Positions 1 through 9,586 are shown, numbered from the stretch's first letter. The stretch is DNA of 64,000 bases from Nocardia neocaledoniensis (GCF_003182135.1 NZ_QGTL01000004.1:434001-498000); one strand, 5' to 3'. Made by a program: numbers and translations. Notes: a model not told the origin generated them from the letters alone.

Positions 1-558
1 CGCGGCGGGATCGCGCAGCGGGGCCGCGATCCGTTCCATGAGCCGCATCGAGGAGCCGAGCCCGCGATCGGCCAGCGAGCTGGTCGCCGGGCCGTTGCGA
101 ATCCCGAACGCCTCCAACGCCCGCACGCCACGCCGGACCAGATCGGCCACCACGGCCTGGATCAGCCGATCCGCTACATCGGCCTCCTCATAGGGGAATT
201 CGGCCTGCAGCGTGGTCAGCAGGACCGCGTCCGGGCTCACGGGGGAGGTGGGGAACAGCGTCGACCGCGGCACGGCGCTCGGGGGCGAGTAGAGCGCGCA
301 CCCGGCGATGTTGTTGTCGACGTGCGCCACCTGTCCGCACGATCCCCACTCGAGCATGACGGTCGACAGCCAGGCTTCCTTTTCGAAGACCGGATCGCTG
401 AAGGCTTGGGAGTCGGCAGCGACGGCCGGATCGAGCTCCCAGAACACACACCGCCGGGTGTGCGCCGGGAGCTGATCGAGTCCGTCGAGGGTCAAGGCTG
501 TGACGCTGGTCGACACCGCTCTGCTCAGCCTCCAGCTGTCCGATTCATCCACGCTCAC
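1..558 (-). CDS. GNAT-like acetyltransferase, 3' end outside window
   Basis: An open minus-strand frame of 186 codons runs from a GTG at 558 off the left edge. It starts VSVDESDSWR and contains CVFWELDP and a conserved-looking LERIG-type C-terminal part (GLGSSMRLMERI). This resembles the conserved gene next to parB in mycobacteria (Rv3916c type), which is annotated as a GNAT-family protein; that assignment is from remembered synteny and similarity, not a search. The start is chosen because GAGGCGGA sits just upstream; GTG at 552 and 585 are alternatives. It lies 91 bp downstream of parB in the same direction and seems to have its own promoter. Its substrate is unknown. Confidence 0.72.
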   Translation of the reverse strand, partial: MSVDESDSWRLSRAVSTSVTALTLDGLDQLPAHTRRCVFWELDPAVAADSQAFSDPVFEKEAWLSTVMLEWGSCGQVAHVDNNIAGCALYSPPSAVPRSTLFPTSPVSPDAVLLTTLQAEFPYEEADVADRLIQAVVADLVRRGVRALEAFGIRNGPATSSLADRGLGSSMRLMERIAAPLRDPAA

Positions 559-593
559 GACTCCGCCTCGTTGGCGGTCGGCCACGCCACATC

Positions 594-622
594 ACTATCC
601 ACAGTAATGCCGCCTCTTTCAA
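594..622 (-). promoter_or_regulatory. Candidate promoter of the GNAT-like gene
   Basis: On the minus strand a TTGAAA (-35, at 622-617) and GATAGT (-10, at 599-594) are separated by exactly 17 bp, ending about 35 bp before the GTG start. This fits a housekeeping sigma-70-type promoter and suggests the gene is not only transcribed with parAB. It rests on motif match alone. Confidence 0.4.
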
Positions 623-649
623 TTGTGTAGAAAGGCCGGAAGTGCCCCG

Positions 650-1687
650 TCACAGTGACGTTTCAGGGCCGGATTGCTCCATCAGCGCCACAATGCGCTC
701 GAGATCTTCGACGGAACCGAACTCGACAACGATCTTGCCCTTACGCTTGCCGAGGCTGACCGTGACCCTGGTGTCGTAGGAACCCGACAGCCGCTCGGCC
801 ACTTCCTGCAGTCCCGGCATGTGGATCGGCTTGCGCTTCGGCGCCGGGGGAGCGACCTCCGACGGATTGCGGTTGGCCAGCGTCACCGCTTCCTCGGTGG
901 CCCGAACCGACAATCCCTCGGCGACGATCCGCGCCGCCAACACTTCCTGTGCGTCGGCTCCGGCATCCAGACCGAGCAGCGCCCTGGCATGTCCGGCCGA
1001 GAGCACCCCGGCCGCCACCCGACGCTGCACGGGGATCGGCAGCTTCAGCAATCGGATCATATTCGTCACCACGGGCCGGGACCGACCGATTCGCGAGGCC
1101 AGTTCCTCGTGGGTGACATCGAATTCCTCGAGCAGCTGCTGATAGGCGGCCGCCTCTTCGAGGGGGTTCAGCTGCACGCGGTGGATGTTCTCCAGCAGCG
1201 CGTCGCGGAGCATCGAGCCGTCGGCGGTGTCGCGAATGATCGCGGGGATCGTCGCCAGGCCTGCCTCTTGGCACGCGCGCCACCGGCGCTCGCCCATGAC
1301 CAACTGAAACTTGTCGACCCCTGGCTCGACACGTCGCACGACGATCGGCTGCATCAGACCGAACTCGCGGATCGAGTGCACCAGCTCGGCCAGCGCCTCT
1401 TCCTCGAAGACCTGGCGCGGCTGCTTCGGGTTCGGTTCGATCTGCTCGGCGGGGATCTCGCGGTAGACCGAGTCGCCGGGGGAGACCAGCTCCGCTTCCG
1501 GCTCGGCCTCAGCCTCGGTGGTGTCGGGTACCCGATGCAGGAACGCCTCGGCGGGCTGCGGGCCGATCGGGTTGATCCCGATGACGCTCGCCGCGGCACT
1601 GCTGAGCCCCGGCGCCGTCGCCGCCGGACCCGTCGGGATCAGTGCGGCCAACCCGCGCCCGAGACCGCCCTTTTTCGCCTGACTCAT
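650..1687 (-). CDS. parB: Chromosome-partitioning protein ParB
   Basis: ParB is the CTP-dependent DNA clamp that loads at parS and spreads, organising the origin for segregation with ParA. The 345-residue protein has the usual length. Visible are a variable acidic N-terminus (about 1-75), the ParB/Srx domain with the GERRWRA box at 132-138 and ENIHR at 166-170, a helix-turn-helix near 190-212, and a C-terminal dimerisation segment after about 290. It lies 35 bp downstream of parA in the same direction, so the two are likely cotranscribed. Several parS-like sites lie within 2.5 kb. Confidence 0.97.
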   Translation of the reverse strand: MSQAKKGGLGRGLAALIPTGPAATAPGLSSAAASVIGINPIGPQPAEAFLHRVPDTTEAEAEPEAELVSPGDSVYREIPAEQIEPNPKQPRQVFEEEALAELVHSIREFGLMQPIVVRRVEPGVDKFQLVMGERRWRACQEAGLATIPAIIRDTADGSMLRDALLENIHRVQLNPLEEAAAYQQLLEEFDVTHEELASRIGRSRPVVTNMIRLLKLPIPVQRRVAAGVLSAGHARALLGLDAGADAQEVLAARIVAEGLSVRATEEAVTLANRNPSEVAPPAPKRKPIHMPGLQEVAERLSGSYDTRVTVSLGKRKGKIVVEFGSVEDLERIVALMEQSGPETSL

Positions 1688-1722
1688 CGGCTACCGATCC
1701 CTTCTTCGTTCCAACACAACCA

Positions 1723-2718
1723 CTACGACGCGTCCTGGCGGACCTGAGCGCGCGCGGCGAGCTCGCGGCCCGCATCCAAGTAGCTCATCGCGCCGCGGGA
1801 GCCTGGATCATAATCGAGCACGGTCATCCCGTAGCCCGGCGCCTCCGACACCTTCACACTGCGCGGAATCATCGACTTGAGCACCACGTCGCCGAAGTGG
1901 TTGCGCACTTCCTCGGCGACCTGGTCGGCCAGCTTGGTGCGACCGTCGTACATCGTCAGCAGCACGGTCGAGACGTGCAGTTCGGGATTCAGGTGCGCCT
2001 GCACCAGCCCGATATTGCGGAGCAGCTGACCCACGCCCTCCAGCGCGTAGTACTCGCACTGGATCGGGATCAACACCTCCTTCGCGGCGACGAGCGCGTT
2101 CACCGTGAGCAGCCCGAGGGACGGCGGGCAGTCGATCAGGACGTAGTCGATGTCGTAGCCGGCGAGGGCGGCCTCGTGGATGGCCGTCTTCAGACGACCC
2201 TCGCGCGCGACCATCGAGACGAGTTCGATCTCGGCGCCGGCGAGGTCGATCGTGGCCGGGATGCACAGCAGTCGCTCGCCGTGCGGACTCACCTGGATCG
2301 CGTCCTTGACGGACACCTCACCGATCAGCAGCTCATAACTCGATGGCACACCGGAGTGGTGGGCAACCCCCAGCGCCGTGCTCGCGTTGCCCTGCGGGTC
2401 GAGATCGACGACGAGAACCGTCATCCCCTGGTGCGCTAGTGCCGCAGCGAGATTGACCGTGGTCGTCGTCTTCCCGACGCCGCCCTTCTGGTTCGCGATG
2501 GTGATGATCCGTTGCTCGCGAGGTTTCGGCACAGTGACCTTTCCTGGATGGAGAATCTGGCTGGCGCGTTGCGCTTCCGCCGCGATCGGGGTCTCGGCCG
2601 GGGAGATGTTCCCGAAAGGAGTGTTCCCGAACGTCTCCGCGTCGAAGTTGCTGGAGTCCAGCATCCCCGGAACCCGCGACGCTGTTTCCCGTGAAACATT
2701 CGCCGGACCGCTCGACAT
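1723..2718 (-). CDS. parA: Chromosome-partitioning ATPase ParA
   Basis: ParA is the DNA-binding ATPase that moves ParB-bound origins. The deviant Walker A motif KGGVGKTTTT is at residues 78-87 and the Walker B segment LIDCPPSLG follows about 115 residues later. About 70 residues precede the P-loop, longer than in minimal ParA proteins. The ATG at 2718 is assumed; a start at Met20 would also keep the full domain. The first codons (NVSRET) are encoded by a parS-like palindrome at 2683-2698, so partition complexes would cover the 5' end of the gene. The role is known for the family. Confidence 0.97.
   Translation of the reverse strand: MSSGPANVSRETASRVPGMLDSSNFDAETFGNTPFGNISPAETPIAAEAQRASQILHPGKVTVPKPREQRIITIANQKGGVGKTTTTVNLAAALAHQGMTVLVVDLDPQGNASTALGVAHHSGVPSSYELLIGEVSVKDAIQVSPHGERLLCIPATIDLAGAEIELVSMVAREGRLKTAIHEAALAGYDIDYVLIDCPPSLGLLTVNALVAAKEVLIPIQCEYYALEGVGQLLRNIGLVQAHLNPELHVSTVLLTMYDGRTKLADQVAEEVRNHFGDVVLKSMIPRSVKVSEAPGYGMTVLDYDPGSRGAMSYLDAGRELAARAQVRQDAS
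2683..2698. other. parS-like site inside the parA 5' end
   Basis: TGTTTCCCGTGAAACA matches the parS consensus TGTTTCACGTGAAACA at 15 of 16 positions. It lies in coding sequence near the parA start. Confidence 0.75.
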
Positions 2719-2944
2719 AGACAGCTCCTAACCCGAGAAACTTCAGATCACGTTCTCCCGACCGAGCGTCGGCGCCGTGTCATCACAAACAAGATCGGCG
2801 TGGCGTCCGTCCACAACTCCGGTGAATCTTCGCGCACACGCCCGACTCTGAACAGCTTGCCAGCCCCGCGACAGTTAGGAAAGCTGAATCGCGGCACGCC
2901 GGGAAGGACACACCCAAAGTCACGGAATTCGGCTACCTGATCGA

Positions 2945-2960
2945 TGTTTCACGGGAAACA
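2945..2960. other. parS-like site
   Basis: TGTTTCACGGGAAACA differs from the 16-bp parS consensus at one position. It lies between parA and rsmG. Confidence 0.75.
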
Positions 2961-3074
2961 GAGGCGACTACTGAATTCCATTCCGCGGAGCGGACACCGC
3001 GCGAGGGGGAGTTCGGATCGTCCGTGGGCGATGACATTTCATTCGACGACCTCGTCCACGGCCTAGGCCGTCCA

Positions 3075-3090
3075 CGTTCCACGTGAAACA
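3075..3090. other. parS-like site
   Basis: CGTTCCACGTGAAACA keeps the CACGTGAAACA half intact, with two or three changes in the left half. Confidence 0.65.
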
Positions 3091-3219
3091 CTCCAGGCGA
3101 GCCGATTGCGGCAACCCGGCGCCATCATCCGAATTCGACCCGGCGGAGCCGTAGACAACCACCCTCGGACATTTTCGTCACGTTACGAAAGGGAAATTCG
3201 GGTCGTCCGGGTCCGGTGT

Positions 3220-4002
3220 TCAGGCAGAGCCGGCTTCGCGACGCTTCCGCGCCTTCTTCTCCGCACCCGCGGCCTTCCGCGCACTTCGCCGCGTCGGGCG
3301 CTCGCCCCGGGGGAGCAGCTCGGCATTGATCACCAGAGTCGGCACCTCGACGATCCCCGCGCCGCAGCCGACCACGCGCAAATCCGTCGCGCCGTCCCGG
3401 ATCAGCTCGGCGCCGTCGCGCTCGAGTTCCTCGGCCGCGCTCGTCCCCTTGAGCGCGAGCATCCGCCCGTGGTCGCGGAGGAGGGGGAGGGACCAGTGCG
3501 CGAGTTTCGCCAACGGGGCGACCGCGCGCGAAGTGACGACATCCGCGCCGCCGGCTTCCTTGATCACCCCGGACTGCTCCGCCCGCCCGCGCACGACGGT
3601 GACGTTCTGCAACCCGACCTCTTCGATGAACTCGCTCAGGAACACGGTCCGCCGCAGCAGCGGCTCGACCAGAGTGATGCGGAGGTCCGGCCGGGCGATG
3701 GCCAACGGGATGCCGGGGAGTCCGGCACCGCTGCCGACGTCGACGACCGACGCGCCCTCTTCGATCAGCTCACCGACGACCGCGCAGTTGAGGATGTGGC
3801 GTTCCCACAGCCGGGGCACTTCACGGGGGCCGATGAGTCCGCGCTCCACACCCGCGGAGGCGAGAGCCGCGCAGTAATGGCGGGCGAGGTCCAGGCGCTC
3901 ACCGAAAACCCGCGCGGCGGCAGCCGGGGGTTCCAGCTCGGCGGACAGCGCACCCAGTTCTCGTTCCACGTGAAACATCCTTCCGAGTGTGGTCGGTCGC
4001 AA
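3220..4002 (-). CDS. rsmG: 16S rRNA (guanine-527-N7) methyltransferase RsmG (GidB)
   Basis: RsmG methylates G527 of 16S rRNA using S-adenosylmethionine; loss gives low-level streptomycin resistance in related bacteria. The SAM-binding motif [12 protein letters not shown] and the conserved ERHILNCA and PLLRRTVFL segments are present, and the tail is Lys/Arg-rich. The start is uncertain. The longest frame begins with TTG at 4002, an ATG lies at 3978 and a GTG at 3969. GGAAGG is ideally spaced only for the GTG, and the ATG/GTG start region is itself a parS-like palindrome. It follows jag in the usual rpmH-rnpA-yidD-yidC-jag-rsmG order. Confidence 0.93.
   Translation of the reverse strand: MRPTTLGRMFHVERELGALSAELEPPAAAARVFGERLDLARHYCAALASAGVERGLIGPREVPRLWERHILNCAVVGELIEEGASVVDVGSGAGLPGIPLAIARPDLRITLVEPLLRRTVFLSEFIEEVGLQNVTVVRGRAEQSGVIKEAGGADVVTSRAVAPLAKLAHWSLPLLRDHGRMLALKGTSAAEELERDGAELIRDGATDLRVVGCGAGIVEVPTLVINAELLPRGERPTRRSARKAAGAEKKARKRREAGSA
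3962..3977. other. parS-like site over the rsmG start
   Basis: CGTTCCACGTGAAACA is identical to the site at 3075-3090. Read on the minus strand it encodes the FHVE segment at the start of RsmG, so ParB binding here could block rsmG initiation of transcription or translation. Confidence 0.65.
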
Positions 4003-4016
4003 GAGGGCATGAATAA

Positions 4017-4041
4017 GGCCCCCGGTCCGAGACCGGAGGCC
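4017..4041 (-). terminator. Hairpin between jag and rsmG, possible attenuator
   Basis: GGCC-CCGGTC and GACCGG-GGCC form a stem with one internal mismatch and a 3-nt loop. For leftward transcription it is followed by TTATTC. It lies just after the jag stop and before rsmG, so it could end the rpmH-to-jag message or reduce read-through into rsmG. Confidence 0.5.
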
Positions 4042-4067
4042 TGATTCTTGGTCGCGGCGGAATCAGC

Positions 4068-4601
4068 CTACTCGGGCACTACCACCACATGGCGATTCGG
4101 CTCGACACCTTCGCTCTCGCTCGCCACGCCATCGATCTCGGCGACGGCGTCGTGCACAATCTTGCGCTCGAACGGAGTCATCGCCGACAGCGCCTCGGGC
4201 TTGCCCGACTCCAGCACCCGCTTCGCGGCGGCGGTTCCCAGCTCGCTCAGATCGGTCCGGCGCTGCGCGCGCCAGCCGGCCACGTCGAGCATCAGCCGGC
4301 TGCGGACACCGGTCGCCTGCTGCACAGCCAGGCGGGTGAGCTCCTGGAGCGCGTCGAGGACTTCGCCGTTGCGCCCGACGAGCTTGGTCAGATCGCGGCC
4401 GCCGTCGATGCTCACGACGGCGCGGTCGCCCTCGACATCGAGGTCGATATCGCCGTCGAAGTCGAGCACGTCCAGCAGCTGCTCGAGGTAGTCGCCCGCG
4501 ATCTCGCCCTCTTCGATCAACGCCTCTTCGGCGTCGTTCGCGACGTCAACAGTCGTCGACACGGTGGCGTCCCCTCCGTCGGTCTCGGTCTCAACAGTCA
4601 T
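4068..4601 (-). CDS. jag: Jag family KH/R3H RNA-binding protein
   Basis: Jag/KhpB-like proteins bind RNA and affect cell division or envelope growth in Gram-positive bacteria. The 177-residue protein has a very acidic N-terminus (about 1-45, many Asp/Glu), a KH domain around the VGRNGE loop, and an R3H domain in the C-terminal third (WRAQRRTDL and FERKIVHDAV). The Jag_N domain of firmicute homologues is absent, as is usual in actinobacteria. It lies 24 bp downstream of yidC in the same operon. The target RNA is unknown. Confidence 0.92.
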   Translation of the reverse strand: MTVETETDGGDATVSTTVDVANDAEEALIEEGEIAGDYLEQLLDVLDFDGDIDLDVEGDRAVVSIDGGRDLTKLVGRNGEVLDALQELTRLAVQQATGVRSRLMLDVAGWRAQRRTDLSELGTAAAKRVLESGKPEALSAMTPFERKIVHDAVAEIDGVASESEGVEPNRHVVVVPE

Positions 4602-4625
4602 TGGATTCCTCTATCTGCTCGCGAC

Positions 4626-5708
4626 TCAGCGCTTACGCTTCTGGTTCGCCCGACCACGGTTGCCCGGCCGCTTCTGGCCACCGGGGCGACGCTGACCACC
4701 ACCCTGCTTGGCGGTCTGCTTGGTGCCGTTGGTCGCGGCGGTGCCGTTGGACGTCTGGGTATCGGCATCAGCGGCGGCGGCGTCCTGCGGACGCTTGCGA
4801 ACGTCGACCGGCTTGGCTCCCGGCTTCGGCGCGTTCTGTGCGCGCTGCTCCAGCTTCTTCGCCTTCTTCGCTTCCTCTTCCTTCTCCATCCGGCCGAACA
4901 CGAGGTGCTGCTGACCGTAGGTCCAGATGTTGTTGGCCACCCAGTAGAGCAGGATGCCGATCATCAGGAAGGGGCCGCCGACCATGACGCCGAGCGGGAA
5001 GACCCACAGCGACAGCTTGTTCATGATCGCGGCCTGCGGGTTGGCGGCGGCTTCCGGCGTCTGACGCTGGACGGAGGCGCGGGCGTTGAAGTGCGTCGCC
5101 ACGCCGGCGATCACCATCAGCGGGATCGCGACGAGCGCGATGCTCAGCCGGGTCGGCGTGCCGCCCCAGTCGGCGAAGCCCTCGAGTTCGTTCTGCGGGG
5201 CGGTGATGAAGGCGGCGATCGGCGCGCCGAAGATCCGGGCGCTCAGGAACGACTGGACGTCGGTCGCCGAGAAGATGTAGTTGCCGAGGCTGGCGTTCTG
5301 CTCCGGCGTCAGGCCGAGCTGGCCGAAGCCGTGCCCGGTGCGGTTGAACGAGCGCAGCACGTGGAAGAGACCGAGGAACACCGGCACCTGCACCAGGACC
5401 GGCAGGCAGCCCATCAGCGGGTTGAAGCCGTGTTCCTTCTGCAGCTTCTGCATCTCCCGCGCCATGGTCTCGCGGTCGTTCTTGTACTTCTTCTGCAGCT
5501 CCTTGATCTGGGGCTGCAGTTCTTGCATCTGCTTGGTGGTGCGCACCTGCTTGACGAACGGCTTGTACAACACGAGCCGCAGCGTGAAGACCAGGAAGAC
5601 GATGGCGAGGGCCCAGGTGAGCCCACTGTCGGCCCCGAACACAAAGCCGAAGGCCTTGTGCCAGAACCACAGAATCGCGGATACCGGCCAATAGATGATG
5701 TCGAGCAC
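4626..5708 (-). CDS. yidC: Membrane protein insertase YidC (Oxa1 family)
   Basis: YidC inserts proteins into the cytoplasmic membrane, alone or with SecYEG. The 360-residue protein starts with GTG ([11 protein letters not shown]). The Oxa1/60KD_IMP core has about five hydrophobic helices, including the [10 protein letters not shown] segment carrying the conserved groove arginine and the [15 protein letters not shown] segment. A cationic Lys/Arg/Gln-rich C-terminal tail (about 290-360) could contact ribosomes. It sits 4 bp after yidD and upstream of jag in one operon, which fits the shared role in membrane protein biogenesis. Confidence 0.96.
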   Translation of the reverse strand: MLDIIYWPVSAILWFWHKAFGFVFGADSGLTWALAIVFLVFTLRLVLYKPFVKQVRTTKQMQELQPQIKELQKKYKNDRETMAREMQKLQKEHGFNPLMGCLPVLVQVPVFLGLFHVLRSFNRTGHGFGQLGLTPEQNASLGNYIFSATDVQSFLSARIFGAPIAAFITAPQNELEGFADWGGTPTRLSIALVAIPLMVIAGVATHFNARASVQRQTPEAAANPQAAIMNKLSLWVFPLGVMVGGPFLMIGILLYWVANNIWTYGQQHLVFGRMEKEEEAKKAKKLEQRAQNAPKPGAKPVDVRKRPQDAAAADADTQTSNGTAATNGTKQTAKQGGGQRRPGGQKRPGNRGRANQKRKR

Positions 5709-5712
5709 GGCT

Positions 5713-6087
5713 CTAGGTACTCCCGTCGTTCGTATCGCCGATCAGCGCGGGCGATGACTTTGTGCAGTGTCCATTACGCATGCTCGGGCGGCCTGCGTGG
5801 TCACGCTCCGCTTCCGCCTCCGGCCGCTGACCTCTCATGCGGGCTTTCGACCCGCGCTCAGGCACGGGATCCCACCCTCCAGGGTGCCAGGGCGCGCACT
5901 TGGCGAGGCGCACCACCGTCAGTGCCGATCCGACGACCAGCCCGCGGGTGCGCAGGGCGGTCACCGCGTACTCGCTACAGGTCGGGGTGAACCGGCAGAT
6001 CGGCATCCGGGTGGGGGAGACATAGGTCCGGTACAGCTCGATCAGGAAGATCAGCGCGTTCGCGGGTAACCGGGCGATGCTTCTCAT
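5713..6087 (-). CDS. yidD: Membrane protein insertion efficiency factor YidD
   Basis: YidD is a small membrane-associated protein that helps YidC-dependent insertion. The family signature is clear: [11 protein letters not shown], then [15 protein letters not shown] with the conserved cysteines, and [10 protein letters not shown]. At 124 residues it is longer than typical YidD, because about 45 residues of low-complexity tail follow the domain. Its ATG at 6087 overlaps the rnpA stop (ATGA), indicating translational coupling. Confidence 0.94.
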   Translation of the reverse strand: MRSIARLPANALIFLIELYRTYVSPTRMPICRFTPTCSEYAVTALRTRGLVVGSALTVVRLAKCAPWHPGGWDPVPERGSKARMRGQRPEAEAERDHAGRPSMRNGHCTKSSPALIGDTNDGST

Positions 6088-6503
6088 CGCCGCTCACCGG
6101 CCGGGGTGCGACCGAGCGCGGGCTCCGGCGCGCTACGCAGGCCGAGCTTGCGTAGGCCGGTGCGCAGCTGGCGCAGCAACTCGGCGGAGTCGGCGGTCGC
6201 CGCGCCGGGCAGCGCCCGGATCACGACATCGGTATCGGCGGGCAGTTCGTCGACGATCTGGGCGCACATATGACGCAGGCGGCGGGCCACCCGGTGGCGA
6301 ACCACCGCGTTTCCCACCGCCTTGCTCACAATCAACCCGAACCGCGGACCGCCTACCCGGATCAGGGAATCGACATCGGCGACATCGTCGTACGTGTGCG
6401 TGAGCGCGTGTACGACGAGATCTCGCCTCCCGATTCGCTGACCGCGGCGCACCGTGCGGGAGAATTCGGCACGGTGGTGCAACCGATACGGCTCAGGCAA
6501 CAC
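6084..6503 (-). CDS. rnpA: Ribonuclease P protein component
   Basis: RnpA is the protein subunit of RNase P, which trims tRNA 5' leaders. The 139-residue frame starts with GTG (LPEPYRLHHRAEF, typical start of the family) and contains the RNP motif region SKAVGNAVVRHRVARRLR. It lies between rpmH and yidD as in almost all bacteria, 21 bp after rpmH. The Pro/Arg-rich last 20 residues are not conserved family sequence. Confidence 0.95.
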   Translation of the reverse strand: MLPEPYRLHHRAEFSRTVRRGQRIGRRDLVVHALTHTYDDVADVDSLIRVGGPRFGLIVSKAVGNAVVRHRVARRLRHMCAQIVDELPADTDVVIRALPGAATADSAELLRQLRTGLRKLGLRSAPEPALGRTPAGERR

Positions 6504-6524
6504 CCGAGCGTCCGACTGACGCGA

Positions 6525-6668
6525 TCAGGCAGTCAGTTCGGAACGGCCCTTGCGGCGACGCGCCGAAACGATGGCGCGACCCGCACGGGTACGCATCCGG
6601 AGGCGGAAGCCGTGCACGCGCGCCCGACGACGGTTGTTCGGCTGGAACGTCCGCTTGCCCTTGGCCAC
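6525..6668 (-). CDS. rpmH: 50S ribosomal protein L34
   Basis: This is the 47-residue ribosomal protein L34, [20 protein letters not shown] onward, very rich in Arg and Lys. The GTG at 6668 is chosen because family members begin with this residue; the longer upstream frame is not conserved in kind. It is the first gene of the leftward operon with rnpA, yidD, yidC and jag, divergent from dnaA. Confidence 0.97.
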   Translation of the reverse strand: MAKGKRTFQPNNRRRARVHGFRLRMRTRAGRAIVSARRRKGRSELTA

Positions 6669-7317
6669 GGTCAACACTCCTCGAGTTGGTGGGCACCGTT
6701 CGGTACCCGAAGTCTGTTCGGTGATTCGGTGTCTGCGCAGCGACCGCGGTCTACACGCAGAAAGCCTTGGCGATCGGCGTGCAGCACGGAGCCGCCACCG
6801 CGCCAAGGGGTGACTGTACGAGGGTACTGATACCGCTACGCAGGGTCAAACTCGGCCCCCAGGCAGGTGCGCCAGGCACGGTGTCCAGGCTACCGGACCC
6901 AGGTTCGGTGCCACGAGTCGGCCCGACCTGGGACGACACGCCCGGGCGTCACTCACGCACCCGGGAACTTTTCGTGAGTTCCTCCACACCTCTGGCCTTC
7001 CGCGGCGGGGGCCGCTAACCTCTGTAGCCGGGGGATTGCTGAAGAACCGCAGGTCCAGCCCCATTCACTGCCACACGCTGGCAGATCACCTCTATCCCCA
7101 GGTTTGTCCACATCTGTGGATAATTGTGTGGAAAGACGGCCGGAGTGGCATATTCGTAGGGCCGACGGTGCCCGCGCCGCAGTCCGCATTCTGGGACCGC
7201 ACGGCGTTCGAACCGGCTTCGGTTGTGCGCAGGATCACTGGATTTCACCTGGTCACAGGTGGTTACTTGCGTGCGCCCGGCCGTGGGCCCCAACAACCGG
7301 TCCGGGGAGGACGCTGC
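6669..7317. promoter_or_regulatory. rpmH-dnaA divergent control region
   Basis: These 649 bp carry no convincing gene. They must hold the divergent rpmH and dnaA promoters. Two perfect DnaA boxes lie at 7104-7112 (TTGTCCACA) and 7115-7123 (TGTGGATAA), 11 bp apart and about 200 bp before dnaA. GATAAT at 7119-7124, overlapping the second box, could be a -10 element, giving autoregulation, but no good -35 is visible. Competing inverted repeats (ACTCACG/CGTGAGT at 6951-6979 and GGAACT/AGTTCC at 6964-6982) lie in between. A GGGGAGG ribosome-binding site precedes dnaA. Confidence 0.65.
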
Positions 7318-9528
7318 ATGGACGACGAGCAGAACGTGCTGGCCACCGTATGGCCCGAGGTGGTCGCCGAGCTCACCACCGGCTCCGCCGACGGCGCCAT
7401 CCCGGCGGTCAGCCGCGCGCAGCAGGCCTGGCTGAAGCTGGTGAAACCGCTCACCGTCGCCCAGGGCTTCGCGTTGCTGTCGGTTCCGTCCTCGCTGGCG
7501 CAGGAGGCGATCGAGCGCGATCTGCGCGAGCCGATCCTGCGTTCGCTCGGCCGCAGGCTGGGTCCGCAGGTGGAGGGACTCGGCGTCCGCATCGCCGCGC
7601 CGAGCCCGGCCGCGGGGGAGCGGACCGGCTCCTCGCCACGGCATGCCAGGATGACCAGCCGCCCGGAGCGTCCGCGCGAACCGGTGCGCCCGCCGTCCGG
7701 CTACCCCGGTCCCGATTTCAGCGTGCCCGACTACGCCGCGCGCGGTGAGTACGGCCGGCCGCGCTACGGCGCCGGCGAGTACAACGGCGAGTACGGCAAC
7801 GACTATCCGTCCGGCTCGGAGTATCCGGCCGGCGGCGACTACGGCAACAGCTACGGCGGCCGCGAGTTCCCCGCCCCTTCCGGAGAGTACGGCGATCGCC
7901 CTGACTACTCCGGCCACCGGGAGTACCAGCCCGAATCGGAGTACCGCCAACCCGAGCCGGAGTACCGCCAGCCCGAACCCGAATATCAGCAGCAGCCCGA
8001 GTACGCCCAGGCCCCCGAGTACGCGCCCGCGCCGGACTACGCCCAGACGCCGGACTTCCAGCCCGAGCGCGCCGAGTTCCCCGGTACCGACTTCGAGCCG
8101 ACGGCCGTCTACCCGGTGCCCGACTTCGCCAACGGTGAGTTCGGCGGACGCGGCGACTTCCGTGGCGCCCGGCCCGACCAGCGTCAGCCCGACGCCGCGC
8201 CGCCCGCCCGGCGCGAGCAGTCCGGCTCGCCGCGGCGCGAGCACATCCCGCCCGGCCAGGAGTCGCTGTTCACGCCCGACCCGCCGCAGCAGCGCGCGCC
8301 CAGCCGGAGCCGGGGCCCGCAGCAGGACGAACCCGTCGCCGCGCGCGCCGAGGACACCGTCGCCGAACCGGCGCAGGAGCCGATGCGCCCCGGCACGCCG
8401 GGCGCCGACTCCGTCGACGACGAGCCGGTCGTCGACGCCCGCAACAACTGGCCGACCTACTTCAACAAGTCGCCCGAGGCGCCGCCGCAGGCCTCGTCCT
8501 CGGCGAGCCTGAACGCGAAGTACACCTTCGAGACCTTCGTCATCGGCGCGTCCAACCGGTTCGCGCACGCCGCGGCGGTCGCGATCGCGGAGGCGCCGGC
8601 GCGGGCCTACAACCCACTGTTCGTCTGGGGCGCTTCGGGATTGGGCAAGACGCACCTGCTGCACGCCGCGGGCCACTACGCCCAGCGACTGTTCCCCGGC
8701 ATGCGGGTGAAGTACGTGTCGACCGAGGAATTCACCAACGACTTCATCAACAGCCTGCGCGACGACCGCAAGGTCGCGTTCAAGCGGCGCTACCGCGAGA
8801 CCGACATCCTGCTGGTCGACGACATCCAGTTCATCGAGGGCAAGGAAGGCATCCAGGAGGAGTTCTTCCACACCTTCAACACCCTGCACAACGCGAACAA
8901 GCAGATCGTGGTCTCCTCGGACCGCCCGCCCAAGCAGCTGGCGACCCTGGAGGAGCGGCTGCGTACCCGCTTCGAGTGGGGCCTGATCACCGATGTGCAG
9001 CCACCGGAGCTGGAGACCCGCATCGCGATCCTGCGCAAGAAGGCGCGGATGGACCGGCTCGACGTGCCGCACGACGTGCTCGAGCTCATCGCCAGCCGGG
9101 TCGAGCGCAACATCCGCGAACTCGAGGGCGCGCTGATCCGGGTGACGGCCTTCGCCTCGCTGAACGGTCAGCCGCTGGATCTCTCCCTGGCCGAGGTGGT
9201 GCTGCGGGACCTGATGCCCGACACGGCGGCGCTGGAGATCAACGCGGCCACGATCATGGCCGTCACCGCGGAGTACTTCAACACCACGCTGGAAGAGCTC
9301 ACCGGGCCCGGCAAGGCGCGTCCGCTCGCCCAGGCCCGCCAGATCGCGATGTACCTGTGCCGTGAACTCACCGATCTGTCCCTGCCCAAGATCGGCCAGG
9401 CCTTCGGTCGCGACCACACGACGGTGATGTACGCGGAGAAGAAGGTGCGCAAGGAGATGACCGAGCGGCGCCGCGTCTACGACCAGGTGCAAGAACTCAC
9501 AGCCCGCATCAAACAGCGCTCGCGCTGA
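7318..9528 (+). CDS. dnaA: Chromosomal replication initiator DnaA with extra-long linker
   Basis: DnaA binds DnaA boxes, melts oriC and loads the replicative helicase. ATG 7318 is chosen for GGGGAGG 7 bp upstream and the [19 protein letters not shown] start typical of the family. Domain I covers about 1-92. Domain III (AAA+) begins near residue 397 with Walker [12 protein letters not shown] at about 438-448 and [14 protein letters not shown]. Domain IV carries [13 protein letters not shown] near 698. At 736 residues it is far longer than the roughly 510 of M. tuberculosis. The excess is domain II (about 93-396), a disordered linker full of EY, DY and PEPEYRQ repeats. The gene ends in a strong terminator before oriC. 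Confidence 0.98.
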
Positions 9529-9530
9529 TT

Positions 9531-9539
9531 TCATCCACA
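9531..9539. other. DnaA-box-like site at the start of oriC
   Basis: TCATCCACA differs from the DnaA box TTATCCACA at one position and lies 2 bp after the dnaA stop codon. Confidence 0.5.
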
Positions 9540-9544
9540 CCCTC

Positions 9545-9579
9545 GAACACCGCCCTGACCTGGGGCGGTGTTCTTTTTT
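9545..9579 (+). terminator. Rho-independent terminator of dnaA
   Basis: A perfect 11-bp stem (GAACACCGCCC with GGGCGGTGTTC), a 7-nt loop and six T residues form a canonical intrinsic terminator 16 bp after dnaA. Such T-tailed terminators are uncommon in this order, so it probably shields oriC from dnaA transcription. Confidence 0.92.
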
Positions 9580-9586
9580 GCCCTGT

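Larger units (their letters stand above)
2719..3219. other. Intergenic region between rsmG and parA with parS sites
   Basis: These 501 bp contain no convincing gene. They hold two parS-like palindromes (2945-2960 and 3075-3090) and must carry the parAB promoter, since parA starts at 2718 and reads left. The density of parS here, with further sites on both flanks, makes this the probable core loading zone for ParB. Confidence 0.7.
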
